Positions 32,825-45,190 of a stretch of 64,000 bases of DNA are shown here, in pieces (the first letter of the stretch is position 1; the number at the start of each line of letters is the position of its first letter). Source of the stretch: Sphaerosporella brunnea (taxonomy: Eukaryota > Ascomycota > Pezizomycetes > Pezizales > Pyronemataceae); assembly GCA_008704415.1 (NCBI GenBank), contig VXIS01000063.1:62001-126000 (forward strand), given 5' to 3'. The position numbers and the translations under genes are program-made. The notes under the pieces are model-generated. The model was not told the DNA's origin, did no database searches, and saw only the letters and a list, made by a program, of their open reading frames with translations.

Positions 32825-35800
32825 TGTTGGGAACTTGGGATAGGAAGCCACTCGGGGTTGGGGTTGCGTGCACTGTGGATGCACACTGCGCTTACTCTGA
32901 GTATGCTTGCTTGTACGGAGAAATCGTGTCGTTGCGAGAGATGGGGATTTGGGGTGGGCTAGGCGTCATGCACTCGCACTCGCACTCGACAGCTCCGGAG
33001 CGCAAGCAGCAAGCGGCAAGAAGGGAGTTGATCTTTTTCCTCACCCACGGCGCAGTGTAATCGATGTCGAAGCCCCCCCCCTCCCTCCCGGGAAGTATGC
33101 GCAAGAAGACCTCATGCATGGCTCAAATCGATGTGCCTTGCTATATCCGGTTTCCCCCCCAGCAAAAGCGGGGATGACATGTTGATACACTGAGAAAACT
33201 CTGGATCTGAAGTCGGCCCATCTTTCTGGAAGTAGTGGCTGTCACTGATCGTTTTGCAATTGAACAGGATTGGAGCCGCCTGCAGATACGCTGCGATGCG
33301 AAGAAAAGCTGGGGTTGAATGAAGATTTTACTCGCTGGTTGGTTGGCAGGAAGAATGCGGTTGAAGCTATGGCTGTGGTGTTGTGCAAATTGAACGATAT
33401 CTTATACACACCAAATGGGGGGAAGAGGAAGAGAACGAAGAACGAAAGGGGTTATGTAGCAGCACCGAGTCAGCACCTATGACGCAACCACCACTAGGTA
33501 TTCAAGAACTCGTAGTGAATGATTATATACCAACTGCGAGCTCCAAAAAGAGGGCGGGATGTCCTTCCGTCTATACCGCTTATGTTTAAGCACGCCCCCA
33601 CCCCGGCGCTCATTGTTATATGTGCATATAGTATCTAACAACCCTCCTGACCATTCATTTATACAGTAACTATATTGGCAGCTACATAGCTAGACGCTTG
33701 CACATAAATACAAGCTTAAGCAGTGAGCTTTATGTAACGGGCTGCTGTGGTTTGTGGTTTGTATGGGCCCTGGGTTCGAAGATCAAGGCAATGGATATCT
33801 GGAACTTGGAGGGTTGAGCTGTTCGCGTTCATGGCTGCTTTACTCGTATCTTCGCTGCCCTGCGAGAGCCACTGGGCTGTGGCCAACCGAGTGATGGCTC
33901 AGTGGCCGATGATTCACGTGAATGGAAACACGTGCCCAACCGGCTGGGGGCCTGGGCGGATACGCGTGGTTCCGCGCACGTTTACGCGGATCTGCTGGAT
34001 GTGGAGATTGTGTTCCCATTTGTTCAGGGAGGAGAACGAGTAGCAAGAGTCATGATATATCACTACTTAGCTGCAGTTGTCGACTTGGAACTCGAGCTGC
34101 TACTAAATCGCGTTCACATCCCCTCGTTGTAAGGAATCCATCAATCCATAACTTCTTTGAGGTTTATGTAAAGTGAAACCTGTGACAGGTGTGTATCTTA
34201 CCCCAGATTTTTTTTTTATTTGTTTTTTATTTGTTTTGCTGTGACGTGATGAGCTTTGAGCTCTCATTCGTTAAAGTCAATCCCGCAGTTGCAAGGATCG
34301 CCGTGCGGGAGGTGTTGGATTCCAGAAGGTTGTCGGTGGTGTTCGGTAGGCATTTTGCGCAGCAGATTGGTCTCCTGTGATGTCGAGGATTTGCAGTGTT
34401 TTGTCAGCTAGTCCCGCTCATGCGCAACTCGCGCTATGTATGTATGTATGTCTTTGATTTCTTCTAGAAGGAAAACGGCGCTGGGTTCCCTCGGTCGTTC
34501 GGAGTTGCGATGAGATGGGATGAGTTCGTGCATCGTGCAGGAGGTAGGGTATCGAAAGTGGAGCCGACCACTCCTCCTCTTCCCCGTGATGGTCGCGGGG
34601 AAAAATCACGAGCAGCAAGCAAGCAGGAGCAGGTCTCCGTGGGGGGGTCGCCCTGTTTGATTTTGTAGCGGCCGGAGGATCCGCCGTGGGTGTGTGTGTG
34701 CGCGGTGTGTGGCTTTTCCTGGAAGGAGCAAAGAACATTCGACACCGTCGCTCCCTTCCATCATCCCAACCAACCGCCCTCCGCGCACCGAATTTCCGAG
34801 TGGATCTTTACCGGACCCGACACCATCGCGATGTGCACTTTGCGATTGATAATCATGCTGGTTTGCTGGAGGGCGAAGTGCATTTTTGTGCAGCTGGATT
34901 TGTGTTCAGCGTGGTGGTGGTGGGGGGGGGTGTGGTGATGCTGTGGCTTTTCGAATTGGAACTTAAGACGCGGGTGAAATGAGCAGGAGTCGGTTAGCGT
35001 GGAAAGCAAATGGGAGAAACAGGGAGTCGTGCAGGTGCGAGAAGCGAAGGGAAGGGGATTTATGTTTGTTCGCGCATAAGGTGGGATCGGATCGGGAGCA
35101 GCGCGGCCAGAGCAGCTGCCTGCGCATGGACTCCGACGAGGCTGTTCATCAGCAGCACAAGCACAGCAGCAGCAGCAGCACCAGCAGCAGCAGAACGAAC
35201 GACACCGTTGCGATTGCCGCCTGCAACGCTAGCACCGAGGCAGCTAGCGTGCCCTGCCTCGTCTCGCTCTGCTGCTCTGCTTCTCCTCCGCCCCTCCTCC
35301 TCCTTGCGTCCCCCCCACCAACTCCGCCATCGCCAGCCCTAGCCCTTCTCGTCGTGATTTCCTCCGCCCCCCAGCAATCCTCCAGCCCGCTCGGGATTAG
35401 AATCGCTTGAAAAGTGCCAGGCATCGTTCTTTTCGGCAAAACTCGATACCAGCCAAAGCACGAAACTGAGACCCCCTTTCCGCATTTCCTTCCCTTGCGT
35501 GCCTTCCCTGTCCATTGTCTTCTGGTCGCTGAGTGGTGTGTCAAGCGGCTGGCCATCTCTGTGGAATCGCTTTCTCCCGCCGCCGCCGTTTGCCTTCTTT
35601 CCTTCCCCTGAACCACTCACCAACTCTTGCCCAGTCTCCGGGTCAAGCAGCCCTCTCTCTTTCTCACTCCCTCTCACCAGTCAGTCTCTCTCTCTCGCGA
35701 TCGTCTCGGCTTTTCAAGTCAGCGTCCCCGAAAGTCGATTCTTTGATGCGCGGAGTTTGTATGCATGCGACAGCCCTGCGGGAGGAATAATACAGTTTCA

Positions 35801-36437
35801 CAATCACAAAAAAAAAGAGATATCATAACTTCGTTTCCCCTACCACAGTCAGCAATAGTCAATTAATCGTCGTCGTCGGGTATCCGAAATCCACTTTCGT
35901 TCTCTCCTTTTTTTTGCCATTTTTCTTGTTTCACGCCTCGTGAGCAGAAGAGCACCGAGCACCATCGACAAACCACACACCGCAACGCAACCCCCCCAAC
36001 CAGGCAGCAGAAAGCTCACCCACCCCACCACCCACATCTTACACCCCCCCCCCCCCCCAAAATCATAACCTCACCGCCACCCTCAACCCTGACAAGCCAG
36101 TCAACCCTCTCTCGAGTCGCTCTCAACACTCCCTGACACCGGTCCAATCACGTCTGCTACTCGACCCGATTCGACCGACGAGATCGCTAGGCAAGCACAG
36201 GATACACATCACTTCAACTCTGCCTCACCTTCGAGAATTGTGCTACCCTAACGATACACACCTAACTCCCTCGTTTGCCGACCGGTCGCGCGACATCGCC
36301 TCACGCTCAACTACAACCACCCCCAACTACCTTTTAGTACTCCCGTTCTCACCAGCGGGTACTGCTCTTTATTCCCTCGGGAATAAGTTTCACGCAAATC
36401 TTTCACCACGGACGGACCAAGCAGCCCCAGAGCCAAA
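32825..36437. other. 3.6-kb intergenic region; promoters of the LYRM5-like and G gamma genes
   Basis: No supported gene. The right half (about 34900-36430) is GA- or CT-rich with CAGCAG runs near 35164-35192, CTCTCTCT near 35684-35697 and a C run at 36042-36058. It probably includes a long 5' leader of the G gamma gene. The overlapping frames around 34400-35680 look like low-complexity shadows. Confidence 0.4.
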
Positions 36438-36946
36438 ATGGCGCTCCACTCGGCAGGCGCTGTCAGGGAGAAGAAGCAGTCGATGGCGGAGTTGAAGTTG
36501 AGACGGTTAACGGAGTTGAACGCTCGGCTACGCGAGGACCTGGATCGACCGAGAATCAAGGTGTCGGATGCGTGTCAGTCGTAAGTTAGCCTTTGCGCTT
36601 GTGACCTTTTAGCTTTTGACTCCCCATCGCGACAACGCGTCGAAAGATGGATCGATCCGTGATCGCAAGGGATGAACTCACGATGCTGACGAAAGTTTAG
36701 AATGATAAACTACACGCGCACAACGAAGGATTTCATGGTACCATCAACCTGGGGAACGGTAAGGCTGCATAAATCTAACTCTATTTTCATCTCAAGACCC
36801 CCGTGATCCGCGATGTTTTACGCATCCGGCAGGGTCCGGCAGTCTTCTGTCATGCGTCAGTGTCGCTAACCTTTGGCGAACAGGTCGATAAGCGTGAGGA
36901 TCCCTACGCTCCCCAGCAGAGCGGCGGATGCTGTGTGATCTGTTAA
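36438..36946 (+). CDS. Heterotrimeric G-protein gamma subunit
   Basis: Three exons, 36438-36580, 36701-36758 and 36884-36946, with introns of 120 and 125 nt, encode 87 residues. No single frame covers it. The N-terminal half is a coiled-coil helix ([37 protein letters not shown]) that pairs with G beta. It continues [19 protein letters not shown] and ends GGCCVIC. The last four residues, CVIC, form a CaaX box for prenylation, and the preceding Cys is a likely palmitoylation site. This matches fungal G gamma proteins (GNG-1/GpgA type), which tether G beta-gamma to the plasma membrane in pheromone and nutrient signalling. Both introns use GTAAG donors. Confidence 0.92.
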
Positions 36947-38862
36947 GAGCTTTGAGCCGGCTCGCCAACTATAGACATTCGCTTTTTCTACGAATGCAAC
37001 GACGCCCTTTTTTCTCGATCTCGATAACTTCCTGGTTTTTCATCACACACACACACGCTTGGGTTTTCTTCTGCGACTTTACCTACAGTTTTTTCTCCTA
37101 TTTGGAACGGTCGATCTGGATGTCAGCCTTGGAAAATCATCGCATCTGAAATCACCGCATCATTTTTACACACCGTTACCTGCCCGACACCGCATAATTC
37201 AACCGGACGATCCTTACACGCATGCACATAGGAACATCGGCCGGTTATTGTCTGCTGCTTTACTGCTTGCCTTTCTGGCTGTTGCTGCGCTTTTAATTCC
37301 GCTGCTTACCTTGTTGTTTCACTGACGACAAGGCACATGGCTTTTTTTCTGTTTTCCTTCCTGTCTTTTCCTCGTCTGTCGGTAGCAATCACCCTTTAAT
37401 ATCTTTTATCCTCTGCCTACCGGGCGCTGGATTCGGTGCTTTCGAAAAAATTCTTCTCAACGAACGGCGTTTATGGGGGTTTTCGGAAGTTCAAAATCAT
37501 GAGCACGGCGGAGGAAATGGGATATTGGGATGGCATGGCTTTTCACGACGGGCATGAAAAAGAGGGCAGGGAAATATTCAAAAGAGGGCAGAGCAATCAA
37601 TGAGGGAAAGATATAGGTGGGGGCGGCACATTAACACTTTTGTTCACTTTCTTTTCTGTTTGTGTGTGTGTGTTTTTTCTTAGTGTTGTGTCGTGCTTTT
37701 TATTTTTGTTTGATGCTGTGAATTCCGGGTGTTTGTGTCTTGATCTCTGCGCGCTGGCTCTCGAGTAGGATGTTTTCTTTCTTGCCATGTGGTGGGTTCT
37801 TCGGAAGGGGACGAGGAGGGAGGAGTTAGTGAAGACAAAAAAGGTGTTTCTCTACTTCTTATCCCGAGTGAATGATGTGTGTATGGATGACGGAGAGTTG
37901 TATATATGGTGACTGGTGGATGGTCTGTTTTTTATCCCTTTCTTACGCTCATTTTGTGCATACATACCGCTATGATGTACCTGTCTATATGGATAATGCT
38001 TATTCTTTTTTTTGCTAGGTGTTTTTATAGTAGCGATTGAACCGAGTGATACGATTGTGCCCTGGGTTGAGGTCTATCATGGCTGCTTCGAATTCAGATA
38101 TATACACGTACCGATGATCAAGCGACACTGGCAGCTGTTGGAGGATGTTGCGGCTACCAGCTCACAAGTTTTGGGCTAACTTGTCGTGTTATAGCGTGAA
38201 GAAGCAGGACTTTTTTGAAGACGGTATTCTGTGGTTTTTTGCTGGAGGTGGCCCTGCTGGGGGGATTGGGCGCGCAGGGAGGATGGGGATCGAGAACCAG
38301 GTTGCGGGCCTTGGGGTTTGCGGTTTTGGGGGTTCTCTGGCAGTGCATCATCGGCCTCATGAACGGGTGCTGGAACGGCTCCCTTCCTCGCTAGCTCTGG
38401 GTATGGTACGAGAGCTTTGTTCCTGCGGCGTCCGGGAGGCAAAAGGGAGCTGCTGGGTGTGATGGGAGAGGCTACAAATGATCATGAGGTGCGTGCTTTG
38501 GAAATAAATACTGTCATCACCAGCACGTGCCACACACCTTGACCGAGTGAATCATTATGAAGCATCTGTTACTTTAAGAGGACTCAGGGATCAGCAGTAT
38601 TCTACGTTACTTGGTGGTCGGGGGCTGGGAGCTCCCGGTTGTTGGATATAACCATGCCTAAGCGTTATAAGCGGAAGCATCTAGGAGCGTTTTTTAATAT
38701 ATTTCTGTACGTTCCGCCAGCAGCAGCTCCGTAATTCCTGCATACATGACGTGCAAAAAAATCAAACAAAAAAATACCGCAAATACGTAGTAGATCTGCC
38801 ATGGGGTGGTGGTGGGTACATATAGCTAAAGGGCCCCCCCGTCTCCATCGCACATATTGGAT
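36947..38862. other. Region downstream of the G gamma gene
   Basis: T-rich sequence consistent with a 3' untranslated region followed by non-coding DNA. No supported gene. The frame at 37059-37325 is hydrophobic, lacks an ATG start and lies in the 3' region, so it was not called. Confidence 0.4.
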
Positions 38863-38889
38863 ACACACACACACACACACACACACACA
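38863..38889. repeat. (AC)n microsatellite
   Basis: About 13 uninterrupted AC dinucleotides, in non-coding DNA downstream of the metallothionein gene. Confidence 0.9.
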
Positions 38890-39244
38890 GCGCAAGTGTC
38901 CGGAGTTGTTTTTTTTTTTTTTTGTACGATACTGAGGTGTGAAGCAGGCAAGGCCCAGCAACGTTCCATTGCATACCGTATCACCACCATGCAATCGATC
39001 CTGTACGAAGATCACCCCAAAACAGTTCCGGATGTGGAGAATGGATTTCACGTCCAAGGAACACAACAGGCCAATAACTATGCTGCTTTGTATTGCATAT
39101 CGATTTCCATCAATAATAACAGCACGAAAAAGATCTCAACTACAACAGAGAAACCCCTAGCTTCCTTCGGTCGTCCTAATACCGCCGCCGCCGCCGCCGT
39201 GTTATCGAGCTAGAGCGAAGGAGAGAGAGAGAGTGGATGGGCAT
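38890..39244. other. 3' flank of the metallothionein gene
   Basis: Contains a T run (38909-38922) and a GCC repeat near 39183-39199. No other gene recognised. Confidence 0.45.
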
Positions 39245-39386
39245 TTAGTTCTGGAGTTCCGAAGTCAGCTTCGGAGCAAAGAATGGAAGAAGAAGGGGAA
39301 AAAAAACATACGCCGCAGGAGGCGCAAGTGCAGCCCGCACCGCAGTTGCAGGAGGAGGCGCCAGAGCATCCGCAGTCACCAGGCAT
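39245..39386 (-). CDS. Copper metallothionein, 26 residues
   Basis: Two exons on the minus strand: 39312-39386 (25 codons) and 39245-39250 (Asn then TAA), with a 61-nt intron. The intron has a GTATGT donor, a CTGAC branch point and a CTCCAG acceptor. The protein is MPGDCGCSGASSCNCGAGCT followed by CASCGN. Its seven cysteines (5, 7, 13, 15, 19, 21, 24) have the spacing C-x-C-x5-C-x-C-x3-C-x-C-x2-C, the same as the Neurospora crassa copper metallothionein. It should chelate Cu(I) in the cytosol for copper storage and tolerance. It is too short for routine ORF calling. The alternative acceptor GCTCTAG near 39211 would give a longer unrelated tail and is less likely. Confidence 0.85.
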
Positions 39387-39520
39387 GATGATGATGATTG
39401 TTGTTTGGGGGGTTGGAAAGTGAGTTTGTTGGTTTGGAAAGAGTTGTTTGTGAGTTGTGTTGTTCGTCGTTCGCTGATTGTCGGCTCCGAAGAGGTGGTG
39501 GGTGGGGAGGAGAGCTGTTC

Positions 39521-39526
39521 TTTATA
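39521..39526 (-). promoter_or_regulatory. TATA box of the metallothionein gene
   Basis: TATAAA on the minus strand, 135 bp upstream of the start codon, is consistent with a strongly inducible promoter. Metal-response sites were not identified. Confidence 0.5.
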
Positions 39527-41504
39527 CTAACGATGCGGGTTGCGCTTTTTGTGCGGAGTGGATAACCTTTTGGTGTGGGATCGCTCTCCTGACGTCGACA
39601 AGAGCCGGGAGTATCCATCCCACTTCGTTCCCGGCGGCCACGGCGCGTGGTTTGTGCGGATTTTTCGGTTTGCGCATCTTTTGCGCTTGCTTGCTGTTTG
39701 CTTTTTGGGAGCATGGGTTATCCTGGATAGGATAGGTAGGACGAGTCTGGGCATTACGAACCTCATCACATCGATCATTCCTACCCTTTCGATGCCAACC
39801 TCATGGCTTCGAAGACGAGCGACCACTTGCGAAGGTGACCCGCCATACGCAGGACGAGACTTGCAATCGAGATACGTATCGATAAGTTGAGAGAGTTGTG
39901 CGCCCTGCGGCCTGGCCAAGCTATAGCTATTTTCGGCATAACTACAAACCTGTTACCTATCGTGGGTTTCAAGTGGTAATGTTGGAGGCAAGCAACAAAG
40001 CCTGACCTGACACCGAGACGTCAGTTCCCTATAATGTAACTACCGACATGTGGGGGGGGGGGGGGGGCGGATTCGGGAATTCTCAAAACTAAGCGTCATG
40101 GATGCTGCTGCTGCTGCTGCTGCTGTATCTGGTTGGGTAGTGTTTACACCCAGAAGCCAAAGAAGAAATGGGTCGCGTGCAGCGGAAGTTGTTGATGGTA
40201 GCATTAATTCGTGGGGTGTTGGATAGTTGCTTTTCATGCCAATACACATTACTCTAGTATATGTCACGGGGCCAAGGGTAGGAAGTCTCTTCTGCTCACT
40301 GTGCTCCGCGGAATGACGAGACATATGTGCGCGTTCCGGATGCTTTTGTATGCAACCTTCTTCTGGGGATCGAGAAGTATCTTGCCCATCGATCCCGCGT
40401 CACGTATAGCTGCCAGGATTTCGAGACCCGGGGGGGGGGCACGTTGGTTCGTGCCTGGGAAGAAGAAGAGAACAGACGTCCTGCAGCTGCAGCCCGAAAT
40501 GGCTGCTATGAATGACGGCGGAGCCGGAAACCTGCTCGGTTTCAATTGTGTGTATGGGTGGGGATGGCACGACGGGCAACACAACAATCGGAGCTGATAC
40601 TGATTCACCACCGTGGGGCACTGCTGTTATATTATCGCCACTAAGGCTTGGGAAAATGGGGGGGTTCTTGCTGTGGTAATGAGAACCACAGGACGGGACG
40701 TGTCACTGGATATCACCGTGGGCCGAGAAAGCGAGGTGTTGGTATTTGGTATTACATCGAGAAAATAGGGAGGTCGAATGCAGCAGATTCAGGAAACCAA
40801 CCTCCTGCTCCTCTTCATCATAATCTCCTCCGTCTTCATCGTTCGTACCTTCCCCCTTCAGCCCCACCGCCTCCCCGAACAGAGCAAATTCCAGCTTCCA
40901 CGCCTCCCTCATTGAGCAGGCTGTGGGCATGCTCAGCCGTGGCCACAGGGCGCCATACACCAGATCTATGCAGAGCGGCCCCGCTCATAACTTTGGGCGT
41001 GGAGGGCTGCAGAGCTGTCGTTGCGGTCTATGGGGTAGAACGAATATAAATCGTGCCGCCCGCATTGCTCTGGGTGGTACCCTGAGGACGCAGAGACGTT
41101 GCACAAGTTGGAAGCATATACCGATTGTTAACAGGCGAGTGATTGTCAGTGACTACGAAGGAATGGTTGAGACAACTGGAATATGCAGGAATGTTCCTTT
41201 CCTTTGCATGCTCGATGATGTAGATTGAATTCTGGCCAGGCGTGACCTCGTGATGTGGTGTCCATTTGCAAGTGAGGACATACGGCATGCATCATCCGAC
41301 GACACTCTTCTTTGGAATCCGGATCCCGTGGCCACGTGCTTAGAGCTCAATAGTACCGGAAAAGTGCATAGAAACTGACATCAAGATCTGGGAGGCGTTC
41401 AACGGATTACCCTATTGGTTCAAACACCGAAACTTCTAGCTGCAGCCCTTGAAGCAGTATAATTTCACCTTGCAGTAGAGAGTGGTACCCTGTGGCCATA
41501 TATG
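39527..41504. other. Intergenic region with simple repeats
   Basis: No supported gene. It holds a G run (40052-40067), a CTG repeat (40103-40125) and another G run near 40430-40438. A minus-strand frame at 40703-40960 (containing EAWKLEFALFGEAVGL) could be a gene fragment but is unrecognised. Confidence 0.4.
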
Positions 41505-41635
41505 GCTACATCAACTTGGTGCGGGCCCCAGAGTAGGCCACATGCCTAGGGGTGGCAATGAGTCTGTACCTATATGCCATGGCCGCAAGCGGCCGAATGC
41601 AAAATGATTAAAACAAACAAAATACATCGACTCGG
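41505..41635 (+). mobile_element. LINE retrotransposon 3' end, plus orientation
   Basis: Shares with the copies near 8.2 and 9.6 kb the GGGCCCCAGAGTAGG-like segment and the terminal GGCCGCAAGCGGCCGAATGC, followed by AAAATGATTAAAACAAACAAAA. It is on the opposite strand to those copies. Only about 130 bp of the element remain. Confidence 0.6.
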
Positions 41636-42589
41636 AGCTCTTAGGAAAAACCGATAACTCCCGCAAACCGCAATTGCAGACATATACGGGATCCATCTAT
41701 ACGGACGATGAACCAAAACTGTATAAGGGAAAGGTGTTACTTAAGTACCCAGGTAAGGAATGTTTCCGCTTTCACAGTCAAAGTGCTCATGTAGCAGCAA
41801 CCTTCATCTAATTACTACTACACAATCCACAAAATTTCTCCGCCGCAAGGAAAGCTAGATACGTAGATACTTCTGGAATTTCAATTTCTGAGGTCGGATT
41901 AAGAAAAAAAAAATGGGTTGCTGTGCCACCTCACTTTTTGTATGGAGCCCCATACAAAATCGCCTTTCGCAAAGCTCTCCCGCTCATAGTACATCCAGTT
42001 TTGCTCTCCCTCTTTTATACTCTTTTCGTGTGTTTTTGGCGTGTTTTTCTACTTTCCCAGCCTGCGAGCACTTTTTTGAACCAGATGGCGATTTTTGGTA
42101 GGTTGGTGTTTTGGCTGTAGTTAATAGTTATACGGAAAAACTAGGGAAACAGCGAAATATCCCATTCTTTTTGTCTGAGTACTGGAGACCTTCCCGTCAC
42201 TCTACATAGCGGCTGAATACGCTGTTACAGCAACAAACAGCCACCTAGGTATTCCTGTTGTATAGATATATATAATGGATAGAACAGGGGGTGGAGGCCC
42301 CATAGCTAGTCTGTAGAAGCAGTCTATTTCGAAAGGACAGAAGGCCAGAATTGATCGTTCTAGAGTGACGGGAAGGCGTCCACTGCACCATTGCTGATAC
42401 ATCCCCCAACATGAACTTCTATGGTGCAGGCAGATATAGACCTAGTTGTCGCACGGATATTTTCGTCGGAAATTAAGCAGCGGACACGGTGTAGATGGTG
42501 GTCAAAGGGTACGAAGTGGTGGGGACCAAAGTTCAGAGCGAACGCTGGGGCCAGGTGGACCGTGACCCCAATAATCAATTTATTGCCTA
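41636..42589. other. Non-coding stretch in the transposon-rich island
   Basis: No recognised gene on either strand. It lies between the LINE remnant and the transposase fragment. Confidence 0.4.
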
Positions 42590-42960
42590 TCTGCGCCTGG
42601 CTCTCGCTGTGAGACTGGTATAGACCCGCGCTCTGTACTCCTCGTCTCCAAAGGTGGCGCCTTCCCTATATGCCTAGATAATACGCTGAGTTCGTCGCCA
42701 GTACTTGAAAATAAGCGATGGCTTCACAGACTCCAGAGCTTCAGGGACCGCCTCCATAAGACCTGATGGCTGTTGGCTACTGTTGCATTACTGAGGAAGG
42801 GTTAAATACCGGGCAGAGTGTAGTTGCAGTGCTTCCGGGCATAGTGCTTGCATGCGCCCCAGTAATATTCGATCCAGTTAAGTTCACAGTGGAACTAAGG
42901 ATAGAACATTACTAGGTGTTTCCGCATCCTCGACAATCTCCTCAATCCGACTGTTCACCG
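42590..42960 (-). pseudogene. Degenerate DDE transposase C-terminus (Tc1/mariner-like)
   Basis: The minus strand, read across one frameshift and in-frame stops, gives RIEEIVEDA, then VMFYP(stop)[57 protein letters not shown](stop)AYREGATFGD and EEYRARVY. The [13 protein letters not shown] motif holds the third acidic catalytic residue (Glu) of DDE transposases and is typical of a fungal Tc1/mariner-like family. Stops replace sense codons (TAG in YP-FHC, TAG before AYREG), so it is inactive. The N-terminal DNA-binding part and both ends of the element are missing or unrecognised. Confidence 0.7.
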
Positions 42961-44353
42961 TTGCCGCCGAGAGAACCGCCATCACCAAGAGATTCACCAT
43001 CGCCGCCGAGTGATTCGCCATGGTTGAGACGCCTGCGCTTCCGGGCGCCGCCAATGGCACCAGCTTGTCGTAGATGTAGGGTTCGTTTGCTCGCTCGGCC
43101 CATTGCTGGTGTAGGTAGGATAAGAGTTTGGAGGCAGCTAGCTCAGGCATTGTGGATTCAAGTTTGGTGCGTCTTTGCTGAAAGTCATGACGAAAGAGGA
43201 CTCGGGTCTGAGCTATCTGTGCAGACATTATAACCTTTAAGGTATCACTTTAAGGTAGTGGCAGCTTGCTATGGCGGGGCCATGCTTGTTTTCGCTGGTC
43301 CAAGCTTTTCACAATCCATAGAGGCGATCTTTGAAAGCCAACACGCAAGGGCGGGAACGGTGAGAGCGGAAAGCACTGGCTTGTAGAGCGCATCTGCTTT
43401 GGGCGCTTGATGCTTGTTTTGCTCTGATTTCCGACGCGGGGACGACGGCTTTGGTTGTGGTCGTCCATCTCCGCCCATCTCCACCAACCGGGGACGTGCG
43501 ACGACGAGGCGACTATACCTAGAAAACGCAATTGCGCAACTCATATTTTCAGTCTAAACTGATCGGAAAGCCGTTGTGAATCTTTGTTTCGGCCTTTCAG
43601 AGATGGGCAGACCTTTAAAATGCCACGGATTTTCATGACTACCTGTGGGATGCCACTGCTTTTTTTGAGGTTCGATATAATTCTACCCACACCCAGTGCA
43701 CCTCCCGCCTCCCACCTCCCCGCTATCTGTCATTACAACCGACACCCTCCCCGCCGTCACCACGGCTTTCACTCGGCCTCCTGGGCACACTGCTCAAGTT
43801 GCCGGTGTTATATAGAAAGGAGATAGCTTGGTTGTTGTTCAAGCAAGCCGTTGAATATTGGGCTGTCGCAGACAAGTTCGATGTCCGAACTCAGATTATG
43901 AAACGTGCGGTGACGGAATGTCCTTGCACTATTCGAGAAACTTGGTGGAAGAGGAAAAGTTGCGCTGTGGTTGGTATCGTCAACCCAAAACACTCGTGTG
44001 TAGGAGTTGGTCACAATCTAACAACCTGTCGTAGCCCAAGTGCCTGTTGGGGGGTATCTACGCGGCGTCCGGCCATGCAGTTAAAGCGGCGCCCAGCCTA
44101 GCGGTATGAGCGTGTCAGTTGGGATGTGGCGGGTGTTTTCTGCAATAAGAAAAAGCGGTGGCATGGCATCTTAAAGGTTTGCCGTTCAAAAAATCTTGTT
44201 CACTCCACAACCACAAGGTTTCAGTCTATCGTAGACGATCAAATTTCGGATTTGAATTAGTTAATCCGGTCCGCTTATGCCAATGTCAAGGCGAAGGCTC
44301 CCAGCCATAAACTAATGATGTGACATGCTCTGTAGAGTAGTAGAGCCATGTCT
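42961..44353. other. Non-coding or decayed transposon sequence
   Basis: A minus-strand ATG frame ends at 42884 and begins at 43228 (MSAQIAQTRVLFRHDF...). Its end overlaps the transposase relic in a shifted frame, so it is probably not a gene. The rest holds no recognised feature. Confidence 0.4.
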
Positions 44354-44915
44354 GTACTTTTTGAGTAAAGGTCTACAATGCCCGTCTGGCGCTTATTATG
44401 TTTTATAATGCCCGACCGGTTTTAACTACCCGCACACCAAGTTCCCCAACAAAATAAAGCGTCAAGAGAAACGTCCATAATGCCCGTCTGTGGCTAAGAG
44501 AAGAGAATTATTGCAAGGTGTCCGCATCTCTGCGAGGCCCAACGGCACGTCTTACAACGGGGGACAGCGTGCACGGTGCTCTGGATGTGTTCTCTCGCTG
44601 TAGAGGGGAAGGCCACACTGTGCGAAACCGCAGAGCGCTCCCTCCCGGACTCTGAATTTCTTTGGTCTTTGGTTTTCATTTTGTAGATAGAGAGTGCTCA
44701 AATTGTACTCGTACTCATTCACGTTCTGGTCACTTAGCCGCGGCCCCCCAGGGCTCCCGGAGCAGCCTCTTCTCCAGCCACCACCTCTTCTTTTTGACGC
44801 TTTATTGTTTTCTTCGCACGTTATTTTGTTGTGGTGCGGGTAGTTAAAATCGGTCGGGCATTGTAAAACATAATAAGCGCCAGACGGGCATTGTAGACCT
44901 TTACTCGTACTTTTT
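44354..44915. mobile_element. MULE-like MITE with 73-bp inverted repeats and 9-bp target-site duplication
   Basis: A 544-bp element at 44363-44906. Its first 73 bp (GAGTAAAGGTCTACAATGCC...) reappear as a reverse complement at the right end with only two differences, both transitions. It is flanked by the perfect 9-bp direct repeat GTACTTTTT (44354-44362 and 44907-44915). Long terminal repeats with a 9-bp duplication are characteristic of Mutator-like elements. No transposase is encoded. A partial extra copy of the terminal motif (CCATAATGCCCGTCTG) lies inside near 44475. Confidence 0.85.
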
Positions 44916-45190
44916 TTTACCTCGCCTTAAGCGCCCGCCCCGCCTTACGTCCAGGTTAATATGGTACCATGTTTGATTGCGGTTTCCTATCATGCACGCA
45001 TGCGTGATAGGCGCCCACGGCTTGCGCCCCACGGCTGCGCCTCTGCGGGATACTAATAGAGTCGAAGCACTGGTCTCCTCCTTCTCATAAATATTCTTCA
45101 ACTTCTCTTCCAAAGAAATTGCCCACGGACGCTTATCAGCACTCGGTTGACACAACTGCCTCGATAAACACTGCCGAATATCAACGCTGA

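Noticed and set aside
34400..35680. Cluster of overlapping 60-155 codon frames before the G gamma gene
   Set aside because: Low-complexity CAG and CT repeats produce open frames in all phases; none has a domain or consistent splice sites.
37059..37325. Hydrophobic 88-codon frame downstream of the G gamma gene
   Set aside because: No ATG start, lies in the probable 3' untranslated region, and hydrophobicity reflects T-rich sequence.
40703..40960. Minus-strand frame with EAWKLEFALFGEAVGL
   Set aside because: Plausible gene fragment, but no family recognised, no splice structure and no flanking exons, so not called as a gene.
43584..44220. Possible inverted repeat sharing ACCTTTAAAATGCCAC-like and GATGCCAC..GCTTTTT-like segments
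   Set aside because: Similarity between the two ends is short and imperfect, with no target-site duplication, so not enough for an element.
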